From: JACMLD01 sp040007355 | Lineage (GTDB): Bacteria; Bacteroidota; Bacteroidia; Chitinophagales; Chitinophagaceae | Assembly (NCBI GenBank): GCA_040007355.1 | Contig: JBDTVE010000038.1 | Location: forward strand, 1-7,948 | DNA: 7,948 nt | Direction of reading: 5' to 3' | Shown here: positions 6,351 to 7,948 of the stretch, piece after piece | Layout of the letters: each line of letters opens with the position of its first letter | How positions within the stretch are numbered: the stretch's first letter is position 1 | Program-made: the position numbers and the translations under genes | The notes under the pieces: generated by a model | What the model saw: the letters and a program-made list of their open reading frames with translations, nothing else | What the model was told of the DNA's origin: nothing | Database searches by the model: none

Positions 6351-7948
6351 ATGAAATTATTCCTGCTTAGTTTTATAATGGTTTTCTCAATAACCTATGG
6401 TAATAAAGAAAAAATAAGCGAACCAGGCTTACCATTCTATGGTAAATTCAAAGAGATACCCGCTAATGCTATTACACCTAAAGGCTGGTTAAAACAATTC
6501 CTGCTTAATCAGCGAGATGGGCTAACAGGGCATTTGGAAAAGGCCGGTTACCCATTTAATACAGTAGGTTGGGCTGCCGACAGCATTCCGCGCAACAGAA
6601 GTATTGAAAAGTGGTGGCCATATGAACAGAATGGCTATTGGGTAGATGGAATGCTGCGTTGTGGTTTGTTATTGAATGACACTATGTTGTTGAATAAAGC
6701 GAGGAAAAGCATTTATTATGTTTTAAATCATCCGGATCCATCTGGGTTTTTAGGACCGTTGTTTATGAAACCCAGCTATGAAAGAGATAGATGGGCTTAT
6801 GTGGTTTTCTTCCGGGCATGGATGGCTGAATATGCTGCTACCAAAAACCAAAAGCTATTGGAAGCAATAAAAAGGCATTATCTGTCCGATCGGTTTCCTT
6901 ATACTAACAATCGGGAGTCTGTAAATTCTGAAATAATACTTTGGGCTTATGCACAGTCTGGTGATACAGCATTGCTGCATTTTGCGCAGGATATTTATCG
7001 AAACTCAAACGAATTAAACAGTAAGACAGTTGTGTCAGATATTAGCTTTTTAAAAGATACGGCTGCAACAGGAGAACATGGCGTTACTTTTCTTGAAAAA
7101 GCAAAGCTCGGTGCTATTCTATACATGTATACTGGAAAAAAGGATTATTTGCAACCAAGTATTGCGGCATTTAAAAAGCTCGATAAATATCATATGCTGG
7201 TAGATGGTGTGAATGTTTCATCAGAACATCTTGAAAATGTAACTACACAAGAATCGCATGAAATATGTGACATATCTGATTTTATCTGGAATGCTGGCTA
7301 TCTATTAATGGCAACTGGTGATGCATCTTATGCAGACAAAATTGAAAAAGCTGCATTCAACGCCGCACCCGGTTCTGTTACAAAAAATTTTACAGCCCTT
7401 CAATATTTTTCTGCCCCTAACCAGGTGATCGCAGCACGTGGTAGTTTTATACGCGGGGGCGGTGATCAAATGCGGTATGCGCCCAATCCCGGAACAGAAT
7501 GCTGCCCCGGGAATGTAAACAGGATGATGCCAAATTTTGCGATACACTCCTGGATGTCAGATTCCCATGGTGGAATTGTTGCTACAACCTATGCACCTTC
7601 TTCCGTTACCTATCCTGTAGGTAAGGAAAATACCATCGTAACCATTGATGAGGACACCCGATATCCATTTAGTGACAATATCGATTTCACATTTCATCTG
7701 AAAGAAAAAACTGCTTTCACCTTTTATATTCGCATTCCTCAGTGGTGTAAAAATGCCAGGGTATTGATTAATAATAAAGCTGTGAATACAGCGCTAAAGC
7801 CAGGCACCTATGTCCCACTAAAGCGGGAGTACAAGGAAGGGGATAAAATAGCAATTACCTTACCTTCGGAAGTTTCACTCACCCACGGAGTAGAGAAGGG
7901 CATTACCGTTGTCCGCGGCCCACTTGTGTACGCGCTCAAAATAGAAGA
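6351..7948 (+). CDS. GH127 (DUF1680)-type beta-L-arabinofuranosidase-like glycosidase, 3' end cut by window
   Basis: An open frame runs from ATG 6351 to the window edge (532 complete codons, no stop), so the C-terminus is missing; GH127 proteins commonly have 600-800 residues. A short signal peptide is likely (MKLFLLSFIMVFSITYG, cleavage near residue 17). The body matches the DUF1680/GH127 fold: an (alpha/alpha)6 barrel to about residue 400, then beta-sandwich sequence with FTFYIRIPQWCKNA (456-469) and the late signature VVRGPLVYAL (520-529). In characterised GH127 enzymes a zinc-held cysteine is the nucleophile and the metal is bound by an E-x-C motif and a Cys pair. Here these appear as HEIC (Glu304, Cys306) and GTECCPGN (Cys384-Cys385, Cys384 the likely nucleophile), with Glu292 in SSEHL a candidate acid/base. 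The product would release beta-L-arabinofuranose or a related sugar; related families such as GH146 cannot be excluded. It begins 14 bases after the preceding glycosidase gene and should share its transcript. Confidence 0.85.
   Translation, partial: MKLFLLSFIMVFSITYGNKEKISEPGLPFYGKFKEIPANAITPKGWLKQFLLNQRDGLTGHLEKAGYPFNTVGWAADSIPRNRSIEKWWPYEQNGYWVDGMLRCGLLLNDTMLLNKARKSIYYVLNHPDPSGFLGPLFMKPSYERDRWAYVVFFRAWMAEYAATKNQKLLEAIKRHYLSDRFPYTNNRESVNSEIILWAYAQSGDTALLHFAQDIYRNSNELNSKTVVSDISFLKDTAATGEHGVTFLEKAKLGAILYMYTGKKDYLQPSIAAFKKLDKYHMLVDGVNVSSEHLENVTTQESHEICDISDFIWNAGYLLMATGDASYADKIEKAAFNAAPGSVTKNFTALQYFSAPNQVIAARGSFIRGGGDQMRYAPNPGTECCPGNVNRMMPNFAIHSWMSDSHGGIVATTYAPSSVTYPVGKENTIVTIDEDTRYPFSDNIDFTFHLKEKTAFTFYIRIPQWCKNARVLINNKAVNTALKPGTYVPLKREYKEGDKIAITLPSEVSLTHGVEKGITVVRGPLVYALKIE

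Noticed and set aside
7305..7547. An 80-residue - strand ORF
   Set aside because: It is fully antisense to the best-conserved part of the GH127-type gene, including the Cys-Cys motif, and has no recognisable features of its own.

Overview
The window looks like chromosomal DNA from a member of the Bacteroidota, probably a Chitinophaga- or Sphingobacteria-like soil or plant-associated bacterium. The base composition is moderately AT-rich. Start codons lack clear Shine-Dalgarno sequences. Nearly every product begins with a signal peptide, and the gene content is that of a locus for degrading extracellular or periplasmic polysaccharide. All intact genes lie on the + strand. The organism is inferred from protein style, not from a marker gene.

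Layout: (1) 1-357 is the C-terminal end of an FG-GAP/VCBS-repeat protein with two Asp-rich calcium loops. (2) 454-2490 is a secreted 678-residue esterase: a PHB-depolymerase-like alpha/beta hydrolase followed by an Ig-like domain, two He_PIG-type domains and an unassigned beta-rich module. (3) 2538-3473 is a secreted 311-residue esterase of the Axe/BD-FAE type. (4) 3474-4227 has no intact gene. Its left half (about 3523-3902) holds what I read as a decayed - strand coding region, with good-looking protein segments interrupted by stops and frameshifts. Its right half shows nothing I can assign. (5) 4228-6336 is a 702-residue secreted six-hairpin glycosidase-like protein whose CAZy family I cannot name. 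(6) 6351-7948 is a GH127 (DUF1680)-type beta-L-arabinofuranosidase-like gene starting 14 bases downstream. It is cut by the window edge after 532 codons.

How the genes may work together: the two esterases (47-base gap) and the two glycosidases (14-base gap) form two likely transcription units. Esterases would remove acyl groups while glycosidases trim side chains, a combination typical of loci attacking decorated plant cell-wall glycans such as pectin or arabinose-containing polymers. That substrate is inferred from the GH127-type gene and the esterases. No SusC/SusD pair, sensor or regulator lies in the window. I see no tRNA, rRNA, CRISPR array, intact mobile element or defence system, so this reads as a carbohydrate-degradation locus with a few under-described proteins, not an exotic new system.
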